NCBI GenBank assembly: GCA_900291925.1
Contig: UWYS01000005.1
Coordinates: 310,001 to 374,000 of the forward strand
Direction: 5' to 3'
From: Thecaphora thlaspeos
Taxonomy: Eukaryota > Basidiomycota > Ustilaginomycetes > Urocystidales > Glomosporiaceae
DNA: 64,000 nucleotides
In this document: piece by piece, positions 14,301 to 25,313 of the stretch
Layout: each line of letters opens with the position of its first letter
Numbering within the stretch: the first letter of the stretch is position 1
Program-made: the position numbers and the translations under genes
Notes under the pieces: generated by a model
Database searches by the model: none
What the model saw: only the letters and a program-made list of their open reading frames with translations
What the model was told of the DNA's origin: nothing

Positions 14301-14730
14301 GGTCGTTGCCCCGCTCAAGCCGGCCGACGTCGCGGCCCAGCAGGAGTCGCTCGAGTCGATGATGGGCCACATCGCCGGCGTTGGCATCGACTGCGAGAAG
14401 ATCTCGACCTTCCCCTCGGACAACGACAACTTTGTCGCGAGGAACTTTACCGACGTCGAGGTCCAGTACTGCCGCTCGCAGCCCGACCCGCGCGCGTCGT
14501 TCTGCGGACGCTTCTGCGCTGCCGAGGCGGTCGTCAAGAGCCTCGGCATCAGGACCAAGGGAGCCGGCGCTTCGCTCAAGGACATCGAGATCGTCCCCAT
14601 GCCCGTAGGACCCCAGGTCAAGCTCTACGGAGAGGCGCTCGATGCCGCCAAGGGTTCGCGCTTCCTCGTCTCGATCACGCACGGCGACGACACCGCGATG
14701 GCCGTCGTCCACCGCCTCCCGGCGGCATAA
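2390..14730 (+). CDS. FAS2: Single-chain fungal type I fatty acid synthase (beta-alpha fusion)
   Basis: Cytosolic megasynthase making long-chain acyl-CoA from acetyl-CoA, malonyl-CoA and NADPH. Four exons (2390-3007, 3404-7687, 7817-10431, 10557-14730) give 3,896 residues. Domain order is yeast Fas1 then Fas2 without a break: acetyltransferase (GHSQG, Ser ~316), enoyl reductase (GRGILMVGGMTP, ~626), dehydratase hot-dog (SGDFNPIH, ~1626-1633), malonyl/palmitoyl transferase (GHSLGEYA, Ser ~1878), an Ala/Pro linker, ACP (GGKSVLSNE, phosphopantetheine Ser ~2307), ketoreductase (~2779), ketosynthase (GACATALQS, Cys ~3401) and phosphopantetheinyl transferase (GVGIDCEK, ~3784). The PPT domain would allow self-modification of the ACP. 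All landmark catalytic motifs looked for are present. Fusion of both chains is known from Ustilago maydis, where the gene is called fas2; the symbol here follows that usage. Confidence 0.97.
3103..3188 (+). repeat. Inverted GGC/GCC trinucleotide arms inside FAS intron 1
   Basis: A (GGC)n run at about 3103-3119 faces a (CCG)n run at about 3169-3188, so the transcript of this 396-nt intron can fold into a GC-only stem of about 17-18 bp with a loop of about 50 nt. Directly downstream, an A-run, TGCGCGC and a T-run make a second short palindrome. Function unknown. Confidence 0.6.
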
Positions 14731-15746
14731 GCATCGCCACCACGGAGCCTGCTCGTTCTCTCTCTCCCGCACGCCTCCTTTTCCTCGCATCTCTTCAACC
14801 CTTCTCTCTCGGCATCTTTTAGGGCTTTCTTGCATCGTTCCGTCTCCCAGCCCGCTTAGCGTTGCGGCGTTTTATCCTTCGTCGCGACAAGTACAAGAAC
14901 CGCCTGCCATCCTCGACCCTCGTCAAGCCGAGGTGGACATGACAGCTCTTCTGCCGACCCGCAAACGGAGGCGTCACAATCGCGCGCGCCTTCCCGCAGT
15001 CTACGGGTCAAGTGTCCTGCGTAGCCTCTTCCTGGTCCGATTTCACCGTCTGGACGTTTTACATCTTGCTTTCATCTCTCCCTCTCTCCCTCTCTCCCTC
15101 TCTCTCTCTACACGTCCACGTTCACATCGCCTGATCCTCGACGGGGTGTGGTCGGCCTCGTTGTTCCTCGTTGTAGCGTCTCGTCAGCGTCTATAGCCAG
15201 TCGTCGATTGTTGGTTGGTATTGCCCCGCTGCAAGTCTTGCCCTGTTTCACGCCACTTTCCCCCTTTCCCTTTTGTCGCTGCTATGCCTCGTCTCACGCA
15301 CCCACAAACCCATAGAGCTTCTTCCCGTCACCCTTGACCGGGTCGAGGCAGATCACGCTTACGAATCGCAGATTGGTGTCCAAAGTACACGTGTGGTCGA
15401 GACGCGTTGCCTGTGGGCCCTTCTGCTTGATGATCCAGGATCGTACTTATCGTCGTTGCCGTCTGTGCGTGCATATCGTTGCAGGCTGCGAGCTTGTGTG
15501 ACGTTGTCTTTGGGAGATATGGAGCACATGCTTGGGTCGCAGCGATAAGCGGACGAGGGACGACGGTTGCCGGCATGTGCTAAGAGATACGAGAGGCCAC
15601 AAGCTTCTCGATTGACCAGCAGCTTCGGCGTGATCACTCTTGCTCTTTGCAGACCCTGCGAGCTTTGCCTTGCTGGCGGCGCTGCTTCCACTCACAGCTT
15701 CTACGTATGGCCGCCGTCGCTGTCGCCGTCGTCGTCATCTTCGGCA

Positions 15747-15778
15747 GGGCCTGGGCCTGGGCCTGGGCCTGGGCCTGG
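15747..15778 (+). repeat. GGGCCT minisatellite, about 5.3 perfect copies
   Basis: Perfect tandem hexamer in non-coding DNA. The unit differs from the common fungal telomere repeat TTAGGG, so a telomeric origin is not supported. Confidence 0.9.
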
Positions 15779-16017
15779 ACCGTTAAGCTACGCGATGCCC
15801 GAGTGGCTTGGACACGGGCAAAGAGGCGAGGGGCCCGGCCTTGTGAACTTCCACTTTGACGGAAGCTCGCCGCCGTCTGACGGCGGCGGCTGACTGCCTC
15901 GGGACCGAGCGACGGATCTCGCCGCCGCAACGGAACACCAAGACCTCAGCTACGTCGGATGTGCAGGCACAGGCCGCGTCCACCTGGCCGCGAAGCTGCT
16001 GTCCTCACACGTCGAAA

Positions 16018-17474
16018 TACTGTAGACCGACGCGAATCGGGCTGTCATCGGAGAAACGCAAACCACGCGACAGCGCCGAAAACTGGCCGTTCTTCCTGGG
16101 AGGTCACGTACGGTGGCGGTTAAGTACTGTAGCTTATCTCGTTGGGATGTCGTTCCTCGCCGAAGGCACGGGTCAGGCGGGACGGAGAATATCATTCCGA
16201 CCGAGTCGTCTGTAAACATACAGTCTATCTTTTGTCTATCAAGTAGCCTGTGACGCGTGACCGCCACCTTGACCGTCAGCCCGATTCCTCCCGATGAAGA
16301 AGCTGACCTGGTCAGATGATGGATGGCACTCGGCTCGACCTACGGGACGGACCGAACCCGGTGCCTATATGCCTAACCTTCGTCGCTATCCCGCCGCTAC
16401 TGTATGGTATCCCGAGTGGAAAGAACCGAACGGCAGGCATGAGCGGCGAAGCCAAAGGCGCGTAGGCGAAAGGACATGCGCGGTCAGGCCGAAGGTCCTC
16501 GGTGAAAACGGCGACCAAAGATTTTCTGTCTTCTTTTCACCATGCCTCTTCCTGTCCACACATACGGTCAAAGGCAGCTGGCCGGGACTGGGGCGCAACT
16601 GAGACCTCCTCTGATGTGTGCCCCAAAAGCAACCTCTCCTCTCGATTTCCTGGATGTGTAAGGCAAAGAATCGACGCAAAGTACCGACAGAAGAAGTCAC
16701 GGGGCGCTGCTGACACGAGAAGAGTGTCGTGGAGAGCTCGGCATCATGAACGTGTGCAAAGCAGAGACTCTGTAGTGCTTTATGGAGAAGGTGCCTGTGA
16801 TTGGCTGTCATGCTCCGACACTGTGCAGAAAGGGAATAAGGGTTGGCAAACACAGCTTGGCGCTCCACGCTGCTCTGTACTGTAAAGTAGTTAACTACAT
16901 ACAGTACCGTGGTCGACTTTGCCCCTCCATCGTAGTTACTGTACATACATATGATGCCCAACGTCTCTCCCACCCAAGCCTTTGCGCCACCTCTCCCTGG
17001 CACTACGTCTTTACTCTGCACTTACCAGAGTTTGCGGAGCCTCTTGGCACCCGGTCCTTTCTCGCTCATGTCCTTGCCAGCTCGCTCGTCGCACTCCTCT
17101 CCTGGATGGGCTGCTTTGAAATTCGATGAATTCCGATGAACCATCATTCCGTTGCCTTGACGTCAGAGCAGCTCAGAGATGCTCCGCCCGACCCGCTGCA
17201 AAAAGTCCGCCACGTTTTCCCCTTCCGATGGGCTGCTGCTGCGTCCGCCGTCCAAGGTCCAGCCCCCGCTTTTTCATTCGGGCATTCCTTCCCGCTGTAC
17301 AGAAGTCACACCCAAACGACGAGGTCAACAGGGCCATCAAGAGCCAAGGCTAGGGCAAGGGACAGGGGAAGTCCAGGCGCTGCGTGACCGAATGAAAACA
17401 TTTCCTCCGCCGCTGCCCTGCGTCGCTCTACTGTATGTAAGCACACACGGACATACAGTACAGTATGTACAGTA
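16018..17474. promoter_or_regulatory. Cluster of TACTGTA/TACAGTA heptamers upstream of the permease
   Basis: TACTGTA (or its reverse complement TACAGTA) starts at 16018, 16125, 16398, 16878, 16900, 16937, 17429, 17454, 17459 and 17468. Ten hits in 1.46 kb is far above the roughly 0.2 expected by chance with equal base use, and the host is GC-rich, which lowers the expectation further. Three more lie at 39448, 40109 and 40114. Candidate regulator site or remnant of a dispersed repeat. Confidence 0.35.
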
Positions 17475-17794
17475 CTTACACAGCTTGCAGTGATCAATGA
17501 AATTCCGTTATCGAGTAGCTTTGCGGTTGCGGGGGCTTCCAACCACATTGATCATGACCTGCGCATGGCTGGCTGGCTGGCTGCGCTCCCCTGAAGGCGA
17601 CAGGACTAAGCAGGGCAGCGCGCAGAGCCGTCTCGTTTCGCTGCTCCCTGGCAATCAATAATACCCCCCGCCCACCTTTGTCGTTGCGTCCGGTCCCAAG
17701 ACTCGCCATGCGCCTGAGGGGGTCCCCGGCCGTTGTGAGATACGGATGGGGCCGTGGCAAAGGGCGAGCCGGACGCAGCAGTTCCAAGTACTTT

Positions 17795-17804
17795 GTCAAT
17801 AAAT
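17795..17804 (+). promoter_or_regulatory. Candidate core promoter GTCAATAAAT upstream of the permease
   Basis: GTCAATAAAT followed by AGCGGCCCT lies 175 bases before the permease ATG and matches the string at 1954 upstream of FAS. It is followed by a pyrimidine-rich leader, as expected of a fungal core promoter. Inference from similarity and position. Confidence 0.4.
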
Positions 17805-17969
17805 AGCGGCCCTCCCCCGTCGCCCCGCCTTCGCACTCTGTGTTCCCCCACCACATCGTGTCATCCCTTCTTCGCCGTCGCCTTCCGTCGTCTCCCAAAC
17901 AGCGGCCTTCGCTCCTCGACCCGCGCTCTTCCATCCCCCATTGACATCGCCCTTCGACGACCTGCAAGC

Positions 17970-19869
17970 ATGGCGAGCCTCAACCGCCATGATGCCAGCC
18001 CGTCCGAGGCGTACCCGGACGAAAAGTCGGCCCTCGGCAGCGACAGCAAGGACGCCGGCGTCGTCGAGACCAATAACGAGCATGTCGCCACTCATTACAA
18101 GAGACAGGTCGCCGAGCAGAACGGCCTTAAGCGAGAGCTCAAGGGCCGCCAGATTTCCATGATTGCCATCGGTGGTGCGCTAGGCACCGGTCTGGTCATC
18201 GGCACAGGCTCAGGTCTCGCTAACGGTGGGCCCGCCTCGCTCTTCATTGGCTTTTGCATCATGGGCACCATGTGTGCCTCGGTCATGTCGGCGCTCGGTG
18301 AGATGTCCACCTACATGCCGCACCCGCGTGGCTTCGCCGGACACGCCACCCGCTTCGTCTCGCCCGAGTTTGGCTTCGCCACCGGTGTCAACTACCTCCT
18401 CAAGTACTGGGTCCTCGTCGCCAACCAGGTTAACGCCTTCGCTCTCATCATCTCGTACTGGCGCCCCGACCTCTCGGGCGGCATCTGGATCACCATCCTC
18501 TCTGTATTCATCATCTTCCTCAACTTTGCCGGAATCAAATGGTTCGGCGAGTTGGAGTTCTGGCTGTCGCTCTTCAAGATCATCGTCATGACAGGTCTCA
18601 TCCTGCTTCTCCTGATCATCGACCTTGGCGGCGGACCCACCGGCGACCGTATCGGCTTCCGCCACTGGCAGAACGGTCAGGCGTTCCAGGAGTACCCGGG
18701 ATTCAGCGGCGATCTTGGTCGTTTCCTCGGCTTCTGGTCGACGATGGTGGTTGCCCTTTTTGCCCTTACCGGCACGGAGCTTGTCGGTATTACCGTTGGA
18801 GAGGCCAAGAACCCGCGAAAGACGGTCCCGGCAGCGATCAAGAAGACGTTCTTCCGAATCTTCTGTGAGTGCCCGGCATTCGATTTCTCTCCAAGGCGAG
18901 ATGGGTCGGTACGGAGGCCGGTACATGGTCTCTCGCCACGGCCAAATGAGTGGAGTCGGCGCATGGTCCACGATCCTCCTCGAAGCGAGTCTAACACTTA
19001 CACAACCCGGGTGCCTGTCATCTCTTCTTATACCACCAGTCTTCTATGTGATCGGAGTTCTCCTCATCGGCATGGTCGTGGAGTCTAACAACCCAGCTCT
19101 GCTCAGCGCCACAAAGAAGTCGACGTCGGCCGCTGCCTCTCCGTTCGTCGTTGCGATCAACGTGGCACAGATCAAGGTGCTCCCGGACATCATCAACACA
19201 TCGCTGCTGGTATTCGTCCTGTCGGCGGCAAACTCGGATCTGTACATTGCCGCGCGGACTCTGTACGGACTGGCACTCGACGGTCAGGCGCCTGCCGTTT
19301 TCAAGAAGGTCGACTCTCGCGGCGTCCCCTGGGTTGCTCTGTCCGTCAGCTCTCTGTTCTGCGCGCTCGCCTATGTCAACCTGTCGTCCGGAGGACCGCA
19401 GACATTCAAGTACCTCGTCAACACAGTGACGATCCTGGGTGGCATTGCATGGGTCTGCATCCTTGTGACGCACATCTTCTTCATGCGGGCATTGCGGGCC
19501 CAAGGTGTCTCTCGAGACACGCTGCCTTGGAAGTCTCCTCTGCAGCCCTACTCGACGTACGTCGCGACGTTCTTCGTCAGCCTCGTCGTCCTGACCAAGG
19601 GCTGGGCCTCGTTCACGAACGGCTTCAAGGTCAAGGATTTCATCACCAACTACATTGGCCTGCCGGTCTTTATCATCTTGATGGTCACCTGGAAGCTCTG
19701 GCACCGCACCAAGGTGTGGAAGCCCGAGGAAATCGACCTTAAGACGGGCGCGCGCGAGTTCGACGAGGCCGACGAGCATTTCTGGAAGCAGGTTGACGAG
19801 GAACGTGCCGCCGCCTACAAGAACAGCAACCTAAAGGGCAAAATCAACCTCTTCCTCAAGGAATGGTAA
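17970..19869 (+). CDS. Amino-acid permease, YAT/APC family
   Basis: Plasma-membrane proton-coupled amino-acid uptake protein. Exons 17970-18864 and 19040-19869 (intron donor GTGAGT, acceptor CAG) give 574 residues, typical for yeast-type permeases. The cytosolic N-terminus ends in LKRELKGRQISMIAIGG, the standard lead-in to helix 1, followed by GALGTGLVIGTGSGL, the unwound substrate-binding helix motif. Later landmarks are GEMSTYMP, TGTELVGITVGEAKNPRKTVP (helix 6 to loop) and SAANSDLYIAARTLYGLA. About 12 membrane segments can be traced, and the tail ends with the usual KEEIDLKTG-type sequence and a basic C-terminus. The start at 17970 is the first ATG after the leader and gives a normal acidic N-terminus. 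Substrate range cannot be told from sequence. Confidence 0.93.
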
Positions 19870-20738
19870 GGTGGACGACAAAAACGGTGGACGACACACG
19901 GTCGCGGTGGCGATGTTTCGCTGTCGCTTCTGCGCTCTTCCCTTCCCTCCTTTTCGCGCCCATATTATGCTATAGAACGATATCCTGCTACGAATTAGAA
20001 ACGCTTGCCTATAGTTCTTCTGTTCATCAACCGACGCGCAAGCAGACAGGCCTTTGGACGGGCCACTCTGATCATCGACACTTGTTCGATCGCTGATTCT
20101 ACATGACCATCGTTTTGACATGGTCCTGCCCGCCGACGAGCGAAGAGCGCCGTGCCTAGGTAGGGCTCATTACCGCCATTCGTGCCCGTCCGCTATCACT
20201 GTCGAGCTCTCGGGCTCCTCACTTGCCCAGCAGCGGCTTTCACTTCCCCCACAATCCGGTTCTCTTCGCAATAAGGTTTCTTTCCCGCCTATCATTCTCC
20301 TGACCTCGCTGGCGACCTCCTCACAGGCCTGTCACTCGCTCGCTGCCACCGTCACCCTCCGTCGCGACCTCTCTCTCTCTCTCTCTCTCTCTTTCTTGTT
20401 TTGCTCCGTCCACCTTGCCGCGTTCGATATCGTTTCGCAACATCTCTTCGCGTACGCGCGGGTGCACGCCCCTTGGCTCCCCATATGGTGCTTGGACAAC
20501 TGTGGCACGCTAAAGGCCCCTGTCGGTGTAAAGTTTGGAGATACTCGATCTTTCGTTCCCTCTCTCCCCCACACTTATCGCTGTTCACGCCCCGCTCGGT
20601 CGACAGTACATGTATACTGTTCCACTGCCTGCATAGCTGACCCGCGGCAACACACACTTAGCAACCAGGTAAGTCTGCCATTTTCGTAACGAGACTCGAC
20701 CTCGGACGGTTGGTACATCTACACGCCAACGATGGCTT
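19870..20738. other. Convergent intergenic region
   Basis: Lies between the 3' ends of the permease (+) and the ARC1-like gene (-). It contains a (CT)n tract near 20371-20391. No gene is supported. Confidence 0.6.
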
Positions 20739-22323
20739 CTAGGAAAGAGCGGCATGGGCGAGCGTCTCGGCGTAGCAGATGCCGTTGCTGGTTTGAAGCA
20801 GTCGGACCGTCTTGTCAGCCTCAGGATCGGCAGAGCCAGGGAGGGCGCCCACCCAGGCCGCCTGTCGGTCTGCCGTGGTGGTGTAGCCAGACTGGATCGT
20901 CTCGAAGATCTGCGGGACATGTGAGAAAGGTAGGGGCCCAGTAGAACATGGCAGCGACGATAGCAAGGGAAGGAGGTCAGAGTGAGATCCAGAGTATAGT
21001 CGAATCTAGACGGGCTGACCGGCTGACGAACCTTTTTCTTGGGGTTGAGGACAGCCTCGGGCTCAATGCCCTCGAAGCCCTCGACGTAGACGCGGTCGCC
21101 GGGCTTGGATCCCTCCGGCGGTGACACGGGCTCGACGGCCTCGTTCTCGGTGCCCTTTGTGCTGGCACAGAGCAGCATGCCGTACGACTTGATGCCCCTT
21201 ATGCTGGCCGGCTTGAGGTTGCAGACGCCAATCACCATGCGGTTCTCCATCTTTTCGATGGGCACGTACTTGACGAGACCCGAGAGGATCTGGCGCGGGC
21301 CCTCGGGCTCGCCAAAGTCGACCTGCTCGAGGTAGAGCGAGTCGGCGTCGGGGTGTCGCGAGATGTTGACAATCTTGCCGACGCGCAGGTCGACCATCGA
21401 GGGCTGCGGCGGTCCGAGCTCCACAGGCGCGCCCTTCTTTCCGCCTCCGTTGCCGCCGGCAGCCTTGGGCGCCTTTTCCTTCTTCTCCTTCTTCTTTCCG
21501 TCCTTGCCTTCGGCGACAGCAGCGGCGGGAACCTTCTTCTCGCCGTCCGGCTGCTGCTTGGCGGCCTCCTTTGCCTTCTGCTTTTCCTTCTTTACGTCAT
21601 CCGCCGTCTTCCTCTGGATCTGGGGCATGCCGTCGTACGTCGGCTCAAAGGGAGCGAAGCCGAGCTGCGACGAGGAAGCGAGGTTGGAGATGTGGGCAAC
21701 GTAGCGGACAAGCGATGGGTGTGCGTGCTGATCGGCGGCCGAGAGCTTGGATACGGTCGGGTAGAGGGCGGAAAAGAGGGCGAGGTCGGCTGTGGTGAGC
21801 TGGTTGGATGCGACAAAGGTGTGTTGAGCAAGCTCGGCGTCGAGCGCCTTGAGGTTGTCGGGAGCGGTGAGCTGGTCGTCGGAGGATGCATCGAGCTTGG
21901 CGAGCCACTTTTGCGACTTTTGCTCGGACTGAGCGTCTGGGCCGTAGATCTGGGAGGACTTTGTGGTGAGCGAGGCGAGCTGCTTTGTGAGGTCGACGAG
22001 CGAGAGGTCCGACTTTGCCTTGAGCGCCTCGACGGCGGCCTGGGAAGCGGGACCGTAGAGGGAGCGCGAGGGGAGGTAGGAGAAGCGGAGCGGGGGCATG
22101 TGTGATGGCAAGAGGCGACGGCATTTGGGAAAGAGCAGAGAGGGGAGCTAGGGCGGTGCGGTTGTGAGTAAGCGAGGCGATGTGGACGTGGTGCATTGAA
22201 TGAGTTGCGACGATGGCATGGGGCGGGGCCGCAGCACGCATGGGACGTTGGCCGACTCACCTTGTCGCTAGCGAACTGGGCGTAGGCGCGCGAGATGGCC
22301 TGCTTTGCTGTGTGTGCGGACAT
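20739..22323 (-). CDS. ARC1: ARC1/AIMP1-like tRNA-binding aminoacyl-tRNA synthetase cofactor
   Basis: Cytosolic cofactor that binds tRNA and docks synthetases (MetRS and GluRS in yeast). Exons on the minus strand are 22323-22261, 22147-21032 and 20909-20739, giving 449 residues. The N-terminal ~165 residues resemble the helical GST-C-like docking domain (LTTADLALFSALYPTVSKL). A Lys/Ala-rich linker follows (~180-255, KKEKQKAKEAAKQ), which in this family helps bind tRNA. An OB-fold tRNA-binding domain (~264-380: MVDLRVGKIVNISRHPDADSLY, SGLVKY, NLKPASIRGIKSYGMLLCAS) leads into an EMAPII-like C-terminus that runs through the last intron (NPKKK joined to IFETIQSGY). The first 21 residues depend on the donor at 22260 and a TAG acceptor at 22148; an in-frame ATG at 22099 is an alternative start. 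Confidence 0.88.
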
Positions 22324-22740
22324 GGCGTGGTGTGATTGCGGGGGGATTGGGGTCTAAGTTGGCGGGTTGGGTAAAGGTGGTGAGGAAGGAGGAGGGGCGG
22401 CGTGGCATCTTTGCGGTACGCTTTGCGGTGCGCTTTGCATCTCGAAGAAAAAGGCAGCCCTCGCACCTCTATCGTACGGCATAAGCAGGGCGAGCGCGCG
22501 GGCGCGGGGGCGCGGGACAGAGACAGAGAGAGACAGAGCAACACACCGGGCCCGAGCGCAGAACCCTTTCTTCGCCTTTTCGCCTCACTTTCACACACCC
22601 CCCTCGCCCGCTACCTCCTTCCTCACCTATCTCTCCCTCTCCCTCTCCCTCTCCCTTCCTTCCTCCCTCTTTTCCTCCCTCGCACCACACACACACTCTG
22701 GCTATCCATTCATCGCATCGACCTCGCCCGCCCGCCAGCC
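22324..22740. promoter_or_regulatory. Bidirectional promoter, ARC1-like / ERG27-like
   Basis: 417 bases separate the two divergent start codons. The right half is a pyrimidine-rich leader with a (TCCCTC)n tract around 22630-22660. One frame stays open upstream of the ERG27 ATG from 22402, but its composition is leader-like. Confidence 0.5.
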
Positions 22741-24885
22741 ATGGACCGCCTCCCCAACGGCGCCACCGACCAAAAGAGGCCCATCATCCTCGTGACCGGC
22801 GCAAACACCGGCGTCGGCTTCGGCATCTGCCAGCGCCTCATTGTCCAGCTCTCCTCGCCCACGCCCACAGACACGCTTCCCACAAAACCTTACAAGCACA
22901 AGCAGCAACAGCATCCAGAGCACGTCCAGTATGCCCCCAGCCCTTACGCCACCCGCGACGGCGCCACAATCATCCTCGCATGCAGGAACCCCATAAAGGC
23001 TCACAAGGCCAGGCGCCAGCTCCAGCAGCTCCTCAAGTGGATCGAAAACCTCCCAGACCACCTAGATACGCCCACCGGTCCACCAGAGTTGTGGGCCTAC
23101 GTCTTCGACGACAGCTCAAAGGACGACAAGCTAGACGACATCCACGACGAGGCAGACCTCCGCGCAAACATCCCGCACGAAGACGCAGACCCGGCGCTCG
23201 TCGCCCACGCACAGGAAAACAACGTCCGAAGGCGGAGGAAGCTTCGCTCCGCCGTCGCAGTCGGCGGTACAGAGACGGCCGATCCGACCAACAAGGCCGA
23301 GCTGTTCGACGACGGCGCCGATTCGCCGTCAGGATCGCCTGACCTCGACGGGCCCGTCGAGACGAGGGACCGTCGCGCCCGCGCCGAATACAGAAGGCGC
23401 TTCTGCCAGGGGACCCGGATCGAGTTCGCGGCGCTCGACCTCGGTAGCATGGCGAGCGCGCTAGAGTGCGCCAGAACCATCAGGGGAAGGTAAGCGCAGG
23501 TCCCGCTGCAGACACAGGTCGAGCGGTCGGCGTGGAGGGCCGGATGCTGACCATCTCGACGATGCCGCGCCGTCTCTTTCTCTCCACACACGCTCCTTCG
23601 CCCTCGGCTCTGCAGATACCCCTACCTCACCCATATCATCCTCAATGCCGGCTCGTCTGCATGGATCGGCCTCGACTGGCTCCATGCCGTCTGGATGATG
23701 CTGACCAGCTTTCGCTACGCCGTCACCTGGCCCGCCTATAAGATCCAGCGCGCCGGTGACATCAGCGACGACGGCTTCGGCTGGGTGTGGCAGTGCAACG
23801 TCGGTGCCCACTGGGTTCTCGTCCGGGCGCTGCTACCGTCGCTCCGCGCCACGCCTTACTCGGCGTCGTCGCGCGTCATCTGGATCAGCTCGGTCGAGGC
23901 CTTCTCCCACTACGTCGATCCGACTGATTACGAGTGCAAGGACGCGAAAAAGTCGCCGTTGCCCTACGAGTCGACAAAGTACCAGTGCGAGCTGGCTGCA
24001 TACGGCCTGGACGATGCGCTGCAGAAGCGACAGATCCGCACGCAGCCAGGGACGCCGCGCGACGAGCGTCCGACCTTCCCCGATCTCACTCCGGTCGAGG
24101 AGAACCGCGATCTATCGACATCCAGAAGCGGCAGCTCGACCGCCAAGGCCAACTCGCAGGGCTTCGTGTCGGACAAGGGCTACCTCGGACTGCCGCCCGC
24201 GTCCAAAGCGCTGTCGCCTGAGCTGGAACCGCGTATCTTTCTCACTCACCCGGGCGTGGTGGCCTCGTCGATGATGTCCGAGTTCCTCTTCAGCTGGCTG
24301 GAGATGGTGATGAAGCTTGCCTTCTACATCGCGCGGTGGGTCCAGTCGCCACACCACCCCATCGATCCATTCAAGGGTGCCGTCTCGGTGTCGCACGTCT
24401 CGCTTGCGCCGATGGAGAGTCTCGATCCGAAGCGACGCTACGGGGCACGCTGCGACACGTGGGGGCGCGAGTACGTCGGCAGCGAACGGATCGACGACTG
24501 GCGATCCGAAATGGGCGGTGCCGGACCGGGCGTCGGTGCACGTCTCGCGCTCGCAGGCATCGACCCGGACCAGACCTACCGCGGAGACGGTGGCGGTAAA
24601 GTGCTAGAGATGTCGCGAGACTATGTGCGTTACTGCGAAAAGATGGCGCAGAACGTATGGAGGAGCGCGCACGCTGGGAACTTGCCGCCGTGGAGCTCTC
24701 TGAGCGGCGACGAAATGACAGAAGCGTTCAAGCCGCCCCGCTCCGTCGCAAACCGGCACGGTGTCGACGATAACAACGATGCCGACGATGACGTGACGCT
24801 GACAAAGAAAACTGAACTGGTCCCGGACAGCGCCGAGGGCGGCGCCAGCAGGGACGAGTGGGAAAAGGTGAAACACTGCGAGTGA
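22741..24885 (+). CDS. ERG27: 3-ketosteroid reductase, ERG27-like short-chain dehydrogenase
   Basis: ER/lipid-droplet enzyme of the C-4 demethylation step of ergosterol synthesis, reducing the 3-keto sterol with NADPH. Exons 22741-23489 and 23616-24885 give 672 residues. The Rossmann motif TGANTGVGFG lies at ~18-27, ILNAG after the intron, an Asn-containing QCNVGAHWVLVRALLP helix, the catalytic Ser in IWISSVEAFS (~341) and YESTK (Tyr ~367, Lys ~371). These fit the Erg27 branch of SDRs. The protein is nearly twice the usual ~350 residues: it carries inserts after the first strand (~40-75) and an acidic/basic insert (~125-225), plus a long hydrophilic tail. ATG at 22741 has a strong context (GCCATGG) and sits just before the Rossmann fold. 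Confidence 0.82.
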
Positions 24886-25313
24886 ACCATCCCACCTCTG
24901 TTATAATACTTTGGTTCTACTGCTGCTGTTGTAATAGTAGTTAGTGGGTAGACGGTCGTCCTAGCATGATACTGCACACGCGAATGCGGGACGAGTGGGG
25001 AATATTTCCGATGGGGTTTGAGTCGAGCTCAATTGTTTTCGGCGACGATGAGCAGAGGTGCTCCTTGCGGCGTTTACGGAGAACAACGGTAAAGGAGAAA
25101 TGAGAGGGCAGATTAGGTAAGGTGAGCATCCGAAGTGGTAAAGGAGAGGAAGTAAGAGTACAACAGGGACGGACGAATTCCAGAGACGAGGTTGGGGCAA
25201 GAGGAGCATGAGCAAGGTAGAAGAGGGGGTGGGCTGGTGCGGGATATGATACAGCTGCCGACGTCGACGATACGGCCCAAGGACGAGAGGTGGTCTGGGA
25301 GGGTCTGGGAGGT
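24886..25313. other. Convergent 3' region
   Basis: 428 bases between ERG27-like (+) and the four-helix membrane protein (-). It includes an AT-richer stretch (TTATAATACTTTGG near 24901) likely to hold a polyadenylation region. No gene seen. Confidence 0.6.

Larger units (their letters stand above)
14731..17969. other. Long gene-free region between FAS and permease
   Basis: 3.2 kb, the longest gap in the window. The left part holds FAS 3' UTR and pyrimidine-rich sequence (CTCT tracts near 15079-15110); no open frame on either strand shows a domain or codon pattern like its neighbours. It contains a GGGCCT minisatellite and a cluster of TACTGTA/TACAGTA heptamers. The last ~200 bases are the permease promoter and leader. 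Confidence 0.55.

Noticed and set aside
15747..15778. GGGCCT array as an interstitial telomere repeat
   Set aside because: The unit differs from TTAGGG and occurs only as one short array.
16386..17021. 211-codon minus frame in the long gap
   Set aside because: Unlike neighbouring genes in codon pattern, overlaps the TACTGTA cluster, no recognisable motif.
22402..22740. In-frame N-terminal extension of the ERG27-like protein
   Set aside because: Arg/Pro/Ser-rich leader-like sequence; the ATG at 22741 has a good context and sits just before the Rossmann fold.
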